From positions 1 through 48,479 of the forward strand of contig CACZBM010000019.1 of assembly GCA_902779445.1 (NCBI GenBank): a stretch of 48,479 nucleotides of DNA. The letters run 5' to 3'. The stretch is from an uncultured Lachnospiraceae bacterium. Lineage in GTDB: Bacteria; Bacillota; Clostridia; Lachnospirales; Lachnospiraceae. The translations under genes and the position numbers were made by a program. Each line of letters begins with the position of its first letter. Position 1 is the stretch's first letter. The notes under the pieces are model-generated. The model worked only from the letters and a program-made list of their open reading frames with translations, ran no database searches and was not told where the DNA came from. Positions 33,577-41,939 of the stretch are shown piece by piece.

Positions 33577-34595
33577 ATAAGGACAAAAAGAAAATACAAG
33601 GCCTGCCGGCATTTCTGTCGGTCATGGTATTTGTTATAGTGGCTGCTCTCCTTTTTTTCATATACCGCGGAGACATTACCGTAATGGCTGAAAGCAGAGC
33701 GGAAAAGGGTGCATTTAACAGAAATAATGAAGATGAGATGGTTTCTGAGCTCATCAGTGACCGCTCAGGTTATTTGAGGATCCCGCTTCCGGATACGGCT
33801 GAAGAAAGCGATATTACAGTAAGGGACGAACCCTTTAAGAAACTGATCTTTGTGAGGATAAACGGTGTTGATGAAGATTATTACAAGGATAATTTCCTCT
33901 CCGGAGATATGACCGGGATCAAGGACGTGCGTTACGGTTATCAGGATGGAGTTTTCACGGTGGAACTGGAAACTGAAAAGATCCGGGTACCGGTCACCGA
34001 GTACGTCAGGGGAGGATATTTTATAAAAGTGGCCTCACCCGCCAAGTCATATGACCGGGTAGTGGTGATAGATTCCGGACATGGAGGAGACGATCCCGGT
34101 TCGGTAGTGTACGGGATAGAAGAAAAGAAGATAACGGAGAATGTGGCATTAAAATTAAGGGATAAGCTGACTTCAAAAGGAGCTAAAGTCTATCTGATCT
34201 TAAGAGACGATCCCGTGGCTACCGATGAATATATAGCCGGCATAGCGGATGAGACTGACGCGGATGTACTATTGACGCTGCATACCGGTGCCGATGCCAA
34301 TACAAGGATCACAAAAGGAGTGTCTGCAAAAGCTACCTTTGATATAAAAGAAAAAGCGAAGATACTCACCCGGATGCTGTCTGAAGCCTGCGATCAGAAG
34401 GACCTGGGGCTTTCAAATGAGAGACTTTCCGGAGTGGCAGAGATAACTGCTTCTCCGTGTATCTGGCTGAAACTCGGAGTCATCACTAATAAGGAAGAGG
34501 CTCTGAAGATGGACAGCGAAGAGTATCAGGAAAAGGCAGCAGATACGATAACTGAATTTATAGATAAGGAGCTTAGACGGGAAGAAAATGAATAA
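33573..34595 (+). CDS. Amidase_3-like protein with substituted catalytic glutamate
   Basis: A 340-residue protein: membrane anchor (about 12-31), a beta-rich AMIN-like region (70-155), and an N-acetylmuramoyl-L-alanine amidase domain. Zinc-ligand positions are present: His170 (DSGHGGDDPG), Glu184 (EEKKI) and His237 (LLTLHTGAD). The last motif, normally a Glu in V-E-x-G-F, reads LKLGVITN, with Lys300 in place of the catalytic Glu. The start is TTG 33573 with AGGAGG 7 bp upstream, overlapping the previous stop. Activity is doubtful; it may bind wall or regulate other amidases. Confidence 0.75.
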   Translation: MNKDKKKIQGLPAFLSVMVFVIVAALLFFIYRGDITVMAESRAEKGAFNRNNEDEMVSELISDRSGYLRIPLPDTAEESDITVRDEPFKKLIFVRINGVDEDYYKDNFLSGDMTGIKDVRYGYQDGVFTVELETEKIRVPVTEYVRGGYFIKVASPAKSYDRVVVIDSGHGGDDPGSVVYGIEEKKITENVALKLRDKLTSKGAKVYLILRDDPVATDEYIAGIADETDADVLLTLHTGADANTRITKGVSAKATFDIKEKAKILTRMLSEACDQKDLGLSNERLSGVAEITASPCIWLKLGVITNKEEALKMDSEEYQEKAADTITEFIDKELRREENE

Positions 34596-35196
34596 ACCTG
34601 AAAGAATAGTGTTTGCAACCGGAAATAAGGATAAGGTCCGGGAGATACAGGAAATAATGGAGGGATTTGATATCCCGGTCATCTCCATGAAGGAAGCCGG
34701 GATAGATATTGATGTGGAAGAGAACGGAAAGACCTTTGAGGAAAACGCGCTGATAAAAGCAAAAGCCGTATGGGATATCTCAGGAGGTCTGGTCCTTTCG
34801 GATGATTCCGGACTGGAGATAGATGCACTAAATAAGGAACCTGGTATTCTATCAGCCAGATACCTCGGACACGATACTTCATATCACGAAAAGAACGCGA
34901 ATCTGATAGAGAGGTTAAACGGAGTTCCTGATGAAAAGCGTACTGCGAGATTCGTCTGTGCAGTTGCAGCCATATTCCCCGACGGATCTGAGAAAGTGGT
35001 GAGGGGAGTCATGGAAGGTCGTATAGGATATGAAGAAAAGGGTGAAAACGGCTTCGGATACGATCCCATTTTCATACTTCCAAAATATGAGAAGACCACG
35101 GCGGAGCTGCCTGCAGAGGTGAAAAACGAGGAAAGCCACCGCGGGAAAGCTTTGAGAATGATCAGGGAAGAGATAGGGAAGGTAATAGAGTTTTGA
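34588..35196 (+). CDS. rdgB: XTP/dITP diphosphatase (RdgB/HAM1)
   Basis: A 202-residue house-cleaning pyrophosphatase. The N-terminal VFATGNKDKVREI binds the triphosphate, LSDDSGLEIDAL holds the metal-binding acids, and GENGFGYDPIF is the family signature. It removes XTP, ITP and dITP from the nucleotide pool. It overlaps the amidase-like gene by 8 bp and the next gene by 4 bp, forming a compact operon. Confidence 0.93.
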   Translation: MNKPERIVFATGNKDKVREIQEIMEGFDIPVISMKEAGIDIDVEENGKTFEENALIKAKAVWDISGGLVLSDDSGLEIDALNKEPGILSARYLGHDTSYHEKNANLIERLNGVPDEKRTARFVCAVAAIFPDGSEKVVRGVMEGRIGYEEKGENGFGYDPIFILPKYEKTTAELPAEVKNEESHRGKALRMIREEIGKVIEF

Positions 35197-35687
35197 ATCT
35201 GGCAGGGAAAAAGATACTTATCGTCAGTGATACTCATGGACGTATAGGAAATTATAAAGATGTGATAAGGAAGGTTTCGCCGGTGGATATGCTGATCCAC
35301 TGCGGGGATGTAGAAGGACAGGAAGAAGAGATAAAGAGTCTCGCAGGGTGTGAGTCCCATATTGTGGCAGGTAATAACGATTATTTTTCGACACTTCCGA
35401 GAGAGGAAGAATTTGAAATAGGCCCCTATAAAGTATTTCTGACTCACGGACACAGCTACGGAGTATCCGTGGGGACAGAGAGGATAATAGAGGAAGCGGA
35501 GTCCAGAGGTGTGGATGTAGTCATATTCGGACACACCCATAAGCCTTTAAATGAAAAGGTGGGGGATCTACGTGTACTGAATCCCGGCAGTCTTTCATAC
35601 CCCCGTCAGGAGGGCAGGGATCCCTCGTTCATGCTGATGGAATTCGACCAAAACGGGAAAATGTTCTGCGGGGTGTCGTTTCTGTAA
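35193..35687 (+). CDS. YfcE/MJ0936-type metallophosphoesterase
   Basis: A 164-residue phosphodiesterase with the calcineurin-like metal motifs in order: VSDTHGR, HCGDVEG, VAGNNDY, THGHSYG and FGHTHKP. The start TTG at 35193 overlaps the rdgB stop; GGAAGG lies about 11 bp upstream. The rdgB-yfcE order is common in Firmicutes, where both may belong to nucleotide clean-up. The natural substrate is not established. Confidence 0.88.
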   Translation: MNLAGKKILIVSDTHGRIGNYKDVIRKVSPVDMLIHCGDVEGQEEEIKSLAGCESHIVAGNNDYFSTLPREEEFEIGPYKVFLTHGHSYGVSVGTERIIEEAESRGVDVVIFGHTHKPLNEKVGDLRVLNPGSLSYPRQEGRDPSFMLMEFDQNGKMFCGVSFL

Positions 35688-35689
35688 AT

Positions 35690-35732
35690 AAAAAAATCAC
35701 TCATGTATGAATAAACACATGAGTGATTTTTT
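35690..35732. terminator. bidirectional rho-independent terminator
   Basis: AAAAAATCACTCATGT pairs with ACATGAGTGATTTTTT, with A and T runs on both sides. It serves the converging phosphodiesterase and iorA genes. Confidence 0.92.
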
Positions 35733-35751
35733 ACTAGACTTTAGCGTTCTT

Positions 35752-37491
35752 TTACTTCGCTGTTAACGCATCAAACTTACACATCTCAGTACATACTCCG
35801 CATCCCACGCAGAGAGTATTGTCAATATGAGCTTTTCCTCCCTTTATCGAAATAGAAGGGCAGCCTATCTTCATGCAGGACTTACATCCCACACACTTAT
35901 CCGTATCCACTTTAAGAGGAGGATTCTTCTTTACATTTTTAAGAAGCACGCAGGGCCTTCTGGAAATGATGACAGAAGCTTCATCCGCTGCGAGCTCTTC
36001 TTTAACAGCTTTATCACATTCCTTCAGATCATAGGGATCAACGACACGAACCCTGTTAAATCCCATAGCCCTGCAGAGAGCTTCCAGGTCTATCTTTCCC
36101 GCAGGATCACCCTTGATATTGTATCCCGTGGTGGGATTCTGCTGATGTCCCGTCATACCGGTTATGGAATTATCAAGGATAATGCATACGGAATTACTCT
36201 GATTATAAGCAATATTCGCAAGCCCGGTCATTCCTGAGTGCATGAAAGTGGAATCACCAATGACCGCAACGGTATTATGTTCGGTTTCAGCCCCGCCCAT
36301 CTTATTAAATCCATGTATGGATGAAACAGAAGCTCCCATGCAGAGAGTTGTGTCCACTGCGTTTAACGGTGCCCCCGAACCCAGGGTGTAACATCCTATA
36401 TCACCGAGAACCGTACAGTTATTGGCTTTTAATGTATAGAATAATCCCCTGTGAGGACATCCGGAGCACATTGCAGGTGGACGTACAGGAAGGGGATCAT
36501 CCAGAGCAACTCCGGTATGAACTTCTTTACCCAGTGCCTTTGCAACGATATTTCTGGAAAACTCTCCCGTGATGGGAAGGATATCTTTTCCGGAAACCTT
36601 GAGCCCGAGAGCCTTACAGTGGTCCTCGATAACGGGGTCAAGTTCTTCAACGACGATCAGTTTTTCAACCTTAGATGCGAAGTCCAGGATGAGTTTATCG
36701 GGAAGCGGATTCACAAGTCCTATCTTTAACACTGAAACTGAATCTCCGCATACTTCTTTGATATATTCATAACTGGTGGAATCAGTGATCACACCGGTTT
36801 TCGTATCATTACTCATTTCAACACGGTTTACATCATGGGTGCAGCCGTATTCCATAAGCTTTTTCGTCCGCTCTTCCACAACCGGATGCTTGAGTTTTGC
36901 GTTAGCCGGTGTCATTACATATTTGCGGATGTCTTTCGCATAATCTTTTTTAAGCGGAAGCACTCTTTCCCCACACTCCACTACAGACTGGGAATGCGCC
37001 ACTCTGGTACACATTTTCAGCAGTACCGGTGTATCAAATTCTTCTGATATCTCAAATGCAAGCTTTGCGAATCTATAGGCCTCATCGGAATCTGAGGGTT
37101 CCAGCATGGGAACCTTTGATGCAATGGCATGGTGCCTTGAATCCTGTTCATTCTGTGAAGAGTGCATCCCGGCATCATCAGCCACAACTATGACCATTCC
37201 ACCGTTGATACCGGTATATGACATGGTGTAAAGAGGATCTGCTGCCACATTTAATCCAACATGCTTCATGGCACAGAAAGAACGCCGGCCGGCAAGTGAC
37301 GCACCAAAAGCGGCCTCCATGGCTACCTTTTCATTCGGTGCCCATTCAGAATAAACTTCATCATATTTAGCAAGTTCTTCCGTGACCTCTGTACTGGGGG
37401 TTCCGGGATAGCTGGAAGCAAATGCCACACCTGCCTCGTACAGGCCTCTGGCAACCGCTTTATTACCTAACATTAACTGCTTCATCTCCAT
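35752..37491 (-). CDS. iorA: indolepyruvate:ferredoxin oxidoreductase alpha subunit
   Basis: A 579-residue subunit with the N-terminal pyrimidine-type domain (GVAFASSYPGTPSTEVTEEL), the TPP domain (GDIGCYTLGSGAPLN, GDSTFMHSGMTG) and a C-terminal two-cluster ferredoxin domain (CVGCKSCMKIGCPS and CVGCGVCTEMC). With IorB it interconverts aryl-pyruvates and aryl-acetyl-CoA using ferredoxin. ATG 37491 or 37485 may be the start. It is unusual that iorB is not adjacent but lies 4.4 kb away on the other strand beyond a tRNA cluster. Confidence 0.93.
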   Translation of the reverse strand: MEMKQLMLGNKAVARGLYEAGVAFASSYPGTPSTEVTEELAKYDEVYSEWAPNEKVAMEAAFGASLAGRRSFCAMKHVGLNVAADPLYTMSYTGINGGMVIVVADDAGMHSSQNEQDSRHHAIASKVPMLEPSDSDEAYRFAKLAFEISEEFDTPVLLKMCTRVAHSQSVVECGERVLPLKKDYAKDIRKYVMTPANAKLKHPVVEERTKKLMEYGCTHDVNRVEMSNDTKTGVITDSTSYEYIKEVCGDSVSVLKIGLVNPLPDKLILDFASKVEKLIVVEELDPVIEDHCKALGLKVSGKDILPITGEFSRNIVAKALGKEVHTGVALDDPLPVRPPAMCSGCPHRGLFYTLKANNCTVLGDIGCYTLGSGAPLNAVDTTLCMGASVSSIHGFNKMGGAETEHNTVAVIGDSTFMHSGMTGLANIAYNQSNSVCIILDNSITGMTGHQQNPTTGYNIKGDPAGKIDLEALCRAMGFNRVRVVDPYDLKECDKAVKEELAADEASVIISRRPCVLLKNVKKNPPLKVDTDKCVGCKSCMKIGCPSISIKGGKAHIDNTLCVGCGVCTEMCKFDALTAK

Positions 37492-37639
37492 ACGCCTTTC
37501 TATGTTTTTAAGCTTTATAACCTATGTAGTATAGCATGAGAATTAAAAAATAGAAATAATTGTTGCAAAGGATTCTGATTTGATGTATTATACTACTTGC
37601 TTTGCAAAAAAAGGTATGGCTACGCTGTTCCGGAAACAT

Positions 37640-37713
<74 letters not shown>

Positions 37714-37740
37714 TCATTAAAGCAAAGATATACGAGATGT

Positions 37741-37815
37741 GGTGGAATTGGCGCAGTTGGTTAGCGCGCCAGATTGTGGTTCTGGAGATCAAGGGTTCGA
37801 GTCCCTTATTCCACC
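37741..37815 (+). tRNA. tRNA-His(GTG)
   Basis: An 8-bp acceptor GGTGGAAT/ATTCCACC including the extra G at -1 that marks tRNA-His. Anticodon stem CCAGA/TCTGG surrounds TTGTGGT (anticodon GTG). Confidence 0.95.
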
Positions 37816-37844
37816 TTGGTATTCTAAACCGGCCTATGCCACAT

Positions 37845-37916
37845 AGGGCTATCGCCAAGGGGTAAGGCACAGCACTTTGACTGCTGTATTCGCTGGTTCG
37901 AATCCAGCTAGCCCTG
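37845..37916 (+). tRNA. tRNA-Gln(TTG)
   Basis: Acceptor AGGGCTA/TAGCCCT, anticodon stem CAGCA/TGCTG around CTTTGAC (anticodon TTG), T arm GCTGG-TTCGAAT-CCAGC, discriminator G. Confidence 0.95.
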
Positions 37917-37945
37917 CTAGCTGTTCATGTCACAGCGAAATATAT

Positions 37946-38018
37946 GAGATACTAGCTCAGTTGGTAGAGCACCTGACTTTTAATCAGGTTGTCGGGGGTT
38001 CGACTCCCCCGTGTCTCA
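37946..38018 (+). tRNA. tRNA-Lys(TTT)
   Basis: Acceptor GAGATAC/GTGTCTC, anticodon stem CCTGA/TCAGG around CTTTTAA (anticodon TTT), T arm GGGGG-TTCGACT-CCCCC, discriminator A. Last tRNA of the cluster. Confidence 0.95.
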
Positions 38019-38021
38019 TTC

Positions 38022-38047
38022 AAAAAGCCCGTATATTACGGGCTTTT
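38022..38047 (+). terminator. terminator of the tRNA cluster
   Basis: AAAAAGCCCGTA and TACGGGCTTTT form a stem ending in T residues four bases after tRNA-Lys. The stretch from here to 38211 shows no further gene. Confidence 0.85.
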
Positions 38048-38211
38048 CACGTATCTGAAATAAATTTAAGTCATAGTTCGTGTCATGCACACTAAATAAT
38101 ATCATTAAAGTGTTCTGACAATTTGTTTGAATAATAGTCGGACATTGTGACATTATTATTCTGATATACTTTTTCCATAACTGAATTACAGTAATTATAG
38201 AGTACGAATAA

Positions 38212-39747
38212 ATGACAGATAGTAGTGTTTTTGATTTACGAAAATTTGATAAATACCGTGAAGATAACCGCCTAGAGGTAAAACGGGCCAAAGAAAAACT
38301 TCCGGAAGCACTATGGGAAACGTATTCTTCGTTTGCAAACACAAACGGAGGATGCATTATTCTTGGTGTAAAGGAGAAAGAGGATAAAAGCTGGTATACA
38401 ACGGGACTTAAGGATGTATCAAAATTGAAGAAAGATTTCTGGGATACTATCCATAACAGTCGTAAGGTGAATATCTGTCTCCTTTCCGAAAAGGATGTTC
38501 AGGATTACGAAATAAACGGCGATGTCATATTGGTTATAAATGTTCCGCGTGCACGCCGTGAGGAGAAGCCGATCTATATCAACAATGATATGTGGAGCGG
38601 AACGTACCGCAGGGATTGGGAAGGCGATTATCATTGTACACACAGTTCAATCCTGGCGATGCTGAGGGATCAGACAGACGATACTTCAGATATGAAGGTT
38701 CTAGAGAACAAGGAAATAAAGGATCTTGATCATGATTCCATTAGATCATACCGGATACGTTATAATGCAACGCATCAGGGACATCCATGGTGTGACCTTC
38801 CGGAGGAAGAATTCTTGCTAATGATCGGTGCTGCCAGTGATGAAACTGAGGATCACAAGATTCACCCTACCTCAGCGGGATTGTTGATGTTTGGACAGTT
38901 TCACAGGATTATAAGAGAATTTCCGGAATACCTGCTTGATTACAGGGAAAAGATGGATCCTTCCATCAGATGGACGGATCGTGTTGTTTCAAATTCGGGT
39001 GAATGGTCCGGCAATGTGTATGATTTTTTCACAAAGGTGTTATTTAAGCTGGTATCGGATGTTAAGAAGCCCTTTAAACTGGAGGGGATCTACCGGATAG
39101 ACGATACACCGGTTCATGTGGCTATAAGAGAGGCACTGGCAAATTGTCTTGTTAATACCGACTATTTCCTGCCCTGGAATGTTGTGGTTGAGAAATATCC
39201 CGATAAAATTGTTCTTTCCAATCCGGGAACGGTACGGCTTGGTAAGAAACAGATGCTCCGGGGCGGTATATCGCAGCCCAGGAACCGTCTCTTGCTTAAT
39301 ATGTTCAACTTTATCGGCGTGGGTGAAAGAGCCGGAAGTGGTGTTCCGGACATTTACAGCATTTGGAAATCAGAGCATTTTGATGATCCGATAGTTGATG
39401 AGGCAAGCGGACGGGAAGGAAATCCGGACAGGACAACATTGACATTGCCTATGGTCGAAAACAAGCGGAAAAAACAAGCGGAAAAAACAAGCGGAAAAAA
39501 CAAGCGGAAAAAACAAGCGGAAAAAACGAACGGAAACGGTCAGGCAGCTAAAACACGGAATAATAAAGATCAAATAATAAAATTTATTTCGAAAAATGGA
39601 AGCGCAAGAACAGGAGAACTTGTTGAATTATTAGGACTTAGCGAAGCCAGAGTGCGTGTTTTGTTATCTGAAATGGTGGATTCAAACCTAATAGAGCCGC
39701 AGGGAAACGGAAGATCAAGACGATATGTTTCGAGACAAGTGTGGTGA
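38212..39747 (+). CDS. AlbA_2/Schlafen-type ATP-binding protein with C-terminal winged helix
   Basis: A 511-residue protein. The N-terminal AlbA_2 domain has NRLEVKRAKEKLPEALWETY, SFANTNGGCIILGVKE and INVPRARREEKPIYIN (about 17-125). A central ATPase-like region contains REALANCLVNTDYF, VLSNPGTVRL and VGERAGSGVPDIY. A Lys-rich linker (about 415-445) is encoded by a 13-nt repeat tract. The C-terminal winged helix is NGSARTGELVELLGLSEARV. Members of COG2865 are viewed as transcriptional regulators; some relatives sit in defence loci. Copy-number change of the tract would shift the frame before the DNA-binding domain. Confidence 0.82.
   Translation: MTDSSVFDLRKFDKYREDNRLEVKRAKEKLPEALWETYSSFANTNGGCIILGVKEKEDKSWYTTGLKDVSKLKKDFWDTIHNSRKVNICLLSEKDVQDYEINGDVILVINVPRARREEKPIYINNDMWSGTYRRDWEGDYHCTHSSILAMLRDQTDDTSDMKVLENKEIKDLDHDSIRSYRIRYNATHQGHPWCDLPEEEFLLMIGAASDETEDHKIHPTSAGLLMFGQFHRIIREFPEYLLDYREKMDPSIRWTDRVVSNSGEWSGNVYDFFTKVLFKLVSDVKKPFKLEGIYRIDDTPVHVAIREALANCLVNTDYFLPWNVVVEKYPDKIVLSNPGTVRLGKKQMLRGGISQPRNRLLLNMFNFIGVGERAGSGVPDIYSIWKSEHFDDPIVDEASGREGNPDRTTLTLPMVENKRKKQAEKTSGKNKRKKQAEKTNGNGQAAKTRNNKDQIIKFISKNGSARTGELVELLGLSEARVRVLLSEMVDSNLIEPQGNGRSRRYVSRQVW
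39462..39533. repeat. 13-nt tandem repeat tract inside a coding region
   Basis: The unit CAAGCGGAAAAAA repeats five times exactly (39462, 39475, 39488, 39501, 39514), followed by a variant copy CGAACGG at 39527. Because 13 is not a multiple of 3, the protein uses all three frames in turn (KRKKQ, AEKT, SGKN), and none contains a stop. Gain or loss of one unit would frameshift the gene. Confidence 0.92.
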
Positions 39748-39822
39748 AAATCGTGAGAATGGTTGAGTTTAAGGCAGTTATGAAACGATCATGCCATTCG
39801 ACCTCACGTGTCTTTTGCTTAT

Positions 39823-39846
39823 AAACCGCTCAATAGAGCGGTTTTT
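39823..39846 (+). terminator. rho-independent terminator
   Basis: AAACCGCTC pairs with GAGCGGTTT around AATA, followed by TTTTG. It terminates the Schlafen-type gene. Confidence 0.8.
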
Positions 39847-39888
39847 GTTTGATTGTGGAATATTTCGTGGATTATATTTTCTAGATGA

Positions 39889-39915
39889 AATAGTGTCACC
39901 ACTAGTGACACTATT
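39889..39915. repeat. 11-bp perfect inverted repeat
   Basis: AATAGTGTCAC and GTGACACTATT flank a 5-bp centre (CACTA). It lies between two convergent genes without a T run, so it is not an obvious terminator; a protein-binding site is possible. Confidence 0.6.
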
Positions 39916-39995
39916 GAGTAATCCAGTTTCATTTTACCCAATAATTCCATTACCAAGAAAGAAGCGTAAGGAAGTCTTTTGGCTGTAGGCAGGGT

Positions 39996-40646
39996 TTATA
40001 CTTCCGGCAAACCACATAATTTGTTATATGCACTAATGACTTTTCTAAATTCGTCAATAATATCTGAATCAAATGTTATGTCGTGATATGTATCCTGACC
40101 TAAAATGCGGATAGTACAGGAATCGCAGTTGATCATATCTCGGAAAGCGTAATATGAGATTACGTCTACAGGAACTTGTACGCTTTCATATACTTTTCCA
40201 TATCCGACATCAGTAGAAGTTCGTGGAAAATCAATAGAATACATGTTGTCATTGGTTTTTAGTTTCATGGATTTCAAAAACATCCAATTATCACCAGTAT
40301 AATTTATAGATATGAATAATTGGCAATTATAATTTTTTGTGTTGTAGCTTAGGTAAGGAGTAATCTTAAATTCAAAGTACTTTGTTGAATTTGTTATGGT
40401 TGCGGCATAATACCTATAAATCTCATCAAAATCATCATATTCTTCATGTAATTCTGAATTACATATATTACGAACTTCTTCAATGTCTGTAATCTGAGAT
40501 ATATTAAAAGACTCTTCAGGATCTTCTGTCGATGTTTCGGATGCCTCGGTTGATGCTTCGGTAGATTGTACTGTATTTTGAATGTCAGTATTATTTCCAC
40601 ATCCTGTAAATAGTAGAATAGATAAAAGGATTACCAAATATCTCAT
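39996..40646 (-). CDS. putative lipoprotein, unknown function
   Basis: A 216-residue protein with a lipoprotein signal peptide: MRYLVILLSILLFTGCGNN, lipobox LFTGC with Cys16 as the lipidated residue. A Ser/Thr/Glu-rich linker (18-45) and a globular part with CDSCTIRILGQDTYHDITF near the end follow. AGAGGTG precedes the ATG. No family is recognised. It is a lone gene between hairpin repeats and may be recently acquired or lineage-specific. Confidence 0.7.
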   Translation of the reverse strand: MRYLVILLSILLFTGCGNNTDIQNTVQSTEASTEASETSTEDPEESFNISQITDIEEVRNICNSELHEEYDDFDEIYRYYAATITNSTKYFEFKITPYLSYNTKNYNCQLFISINYTGDNWMFLKSMKLKTNDNMYSIDFPRTSTDVGYGKVYESVQVPVDVISYYAFRDMINCDSCTIRILGQDTYHDITFDSDIIDEFRKVISAYNKLCGLPEV

Positions 40647-40753
40647 ATTTACACCTCTTTCGTAAGCACTCTTACAGATATATTTAGCTTTGTATGTTTA
40701 AGAATATGCTCAAGATTAATGCTATGTCAACCGTTTTTGAAGGCGGCGTTTTT

Positions 40754-40820
40754 TCATCCTGAGCGTTAGCGAAGGATCATTTTCGGATTATAAGAGATTC
40801 TTCGCTTCGCTCAGAATGAC
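40754..40820. repeat. inverted pair of REP-like words
   Basis: TCATCCTGAGCGTTAGCGAA at 40754 and GAATGAC-type word at 40820 (TTCGCTTCGCTCAGAATGAC) are inverted copies of the same motif with a 25-bp centre, forming a long hairpin. The same words appear at 8.06, 29.07 and 48.14 kb. Confidence 0.75.
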
Positions 40821-40902
40821 TTAATTTACTTAGATTGACATTAATGAATTTCGAAATTACATAAACATAGTGACATTTGGATCGTAACAGGCTGAAATAG
40901 CC

Positions 40903-41079
40903 ATGATCTTCAAGGCAAAGCATGCGGGACAGATTGATAGCGAATGACTGCAGTTTTGTGACGAAATTGGCGGTGCGAAGCGAAAGAGCTTTATTTGAGC
41001 GGTAGCACCGTCCAATTATTTCGTCACAAAACAAAGGTAGTGAGCGTAATCTGCCCCGTATATTTTGCCTGAAGATCAT
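40903..41079. repeat. 177-bp long inverted-repeat element
   Basis: The left arm (ATGATCTTCAAGGCAAA ... GGGACAGATT ... TTTTGTGACGAAAT ... CGGTGC) pairs with the right arm (GCACCG ... ATTTCGTCACAAAA ... AATCTGCCCC ... TTTTGCCTGAAGATCAT). The centre of about 28 nt is AGCGAAAGAGC-containing. A minus-strand frame crosses it, but that frame is made of repeat sequence and is not called as a gene. The segment 40647-41222 otherwise holds nothing coding. It is probably a non-autonomous mobile repeat. Confidence 0.75.
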
Positions 41080-41222
41080 AAATTGTTCGCTAAGTTTCTC
41101 CATATCCCGGATTTATAATCTTGCAACAGACAACAAAAGAATCATTGACTAAAATAAAAAGGTCGGTGATAATTACATATTAGTATATGAAAGGAGAAGC
41201 TTTTATAAGCCTGCTAACGATT

Positions 41223-41909
41223 ATGAAAAGATCAGAGATAAATCAGGTAATAATCGATATGGAGATGCTGGTCTTAAAATGCGGTTTTCGTCTTCCACCC
41301 TTTGCAGACTGGACTGTAGAGGAATGGAAGGAAAAGAACAGCGAATACGACGAGATCAGGGAAAACAAGCTGGGATGGGACATAACCGATTTCGGTCTCG
41401 GCAATTTCAGAAAATGGGGATTTGGGCTTTTTACTATCCGTAACGGAAATCATGCGATGCCGGATAAGTATCCGAAGACCTATGCGGAGAAGCTTCTCTG
41501 CATGTATCCTGGACAGAAGGCACAGATACATTACCATAAGAGCAAGATGGAGGATATCATTAACCGCGGTGGAAATGATGTGACCATAAAGCTCTGGAAC
41601 GGTTCGGAGGATCTTCAGCTTCTGGACACAGATGTGGAAGTGATAACAGACGGAAGAAGAAGGATGAGACCTGCAGGAACGGAGATAGTACTGCATCCCG
41701 GAGAGAGTATCACGATACCTCCGTATCTCTTCCATGATTTCATAATGCCGGATACCGGAGAAATGGCTCTTCTTGGCGAAGTGTCAAAATGCAATGACGA
41801 TGATAATGACAATTTCTGGTATAACAGTAAAGTGGGAAGATTCCCTGAGATAGAAGAAGACGAGAGACCCTACAGGCTTCTCTGCAACGAATATAATAAG
41901 TGGAAATAA
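41223..41909 (+). CDS. D-lyxose/D-mannose isomerase-like sugar isomerase
   Basis: A 228-residue cupin enzyme. The N-terminus MKRSEINQVIIDMEMLVLKC and LPPFADWTVEEW are typical of D-lyxose ketol-isomerases. Metal ligands are seen in IHYHKSKMEDIINRGG (two His and one Glu) and PPYLFHDF (His). The reaction would interconvert lyxose and xylulose or mannose and fructose. By family length ATG 41223 is right, but its ribosome site is weak. AAAGGAG sits at 41190-41196, inside a frame starting at 41187, so a longer N-terminus cannot be excluded. Confidence 0.8.
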   Translation: MKRSEINQVIIDMEMLVLKCGFRLPPFADWTVEEWKEKNSEYDEIRENKLGWDITDFGLGNFRKWGFGLFTIRNGNHAMPDKYPKTYAEKLLCMYPGQKAQIHYHKSKMEDIINRGGNDVTIKLWNGSEDLQLLDTDVEVITDGRRRMRPAGTEIVLHPGESITIPPYLFHDFIMPDTGEMALLGEVSKCNDDDNDNFWYNSKVGRFPEIEEDERPYRLLCNEYNKWK

Positions 41910-41939
41910 AACGTACAGAAAGGTTTTAGGACAGATAAA

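Noticed and set aside
39791..39988. Plus-strand 65-residue frame after the Schlafen-type gene
   Set aside because: It runs through a terminator and an inverted repeat, and has no ribosome site.
40777..41103. Minus-strand 108-residue frame
   Set aside because: It lies across the inverted-repeat element and a REP word; the pairing of the arms explains the sequence better than coding.
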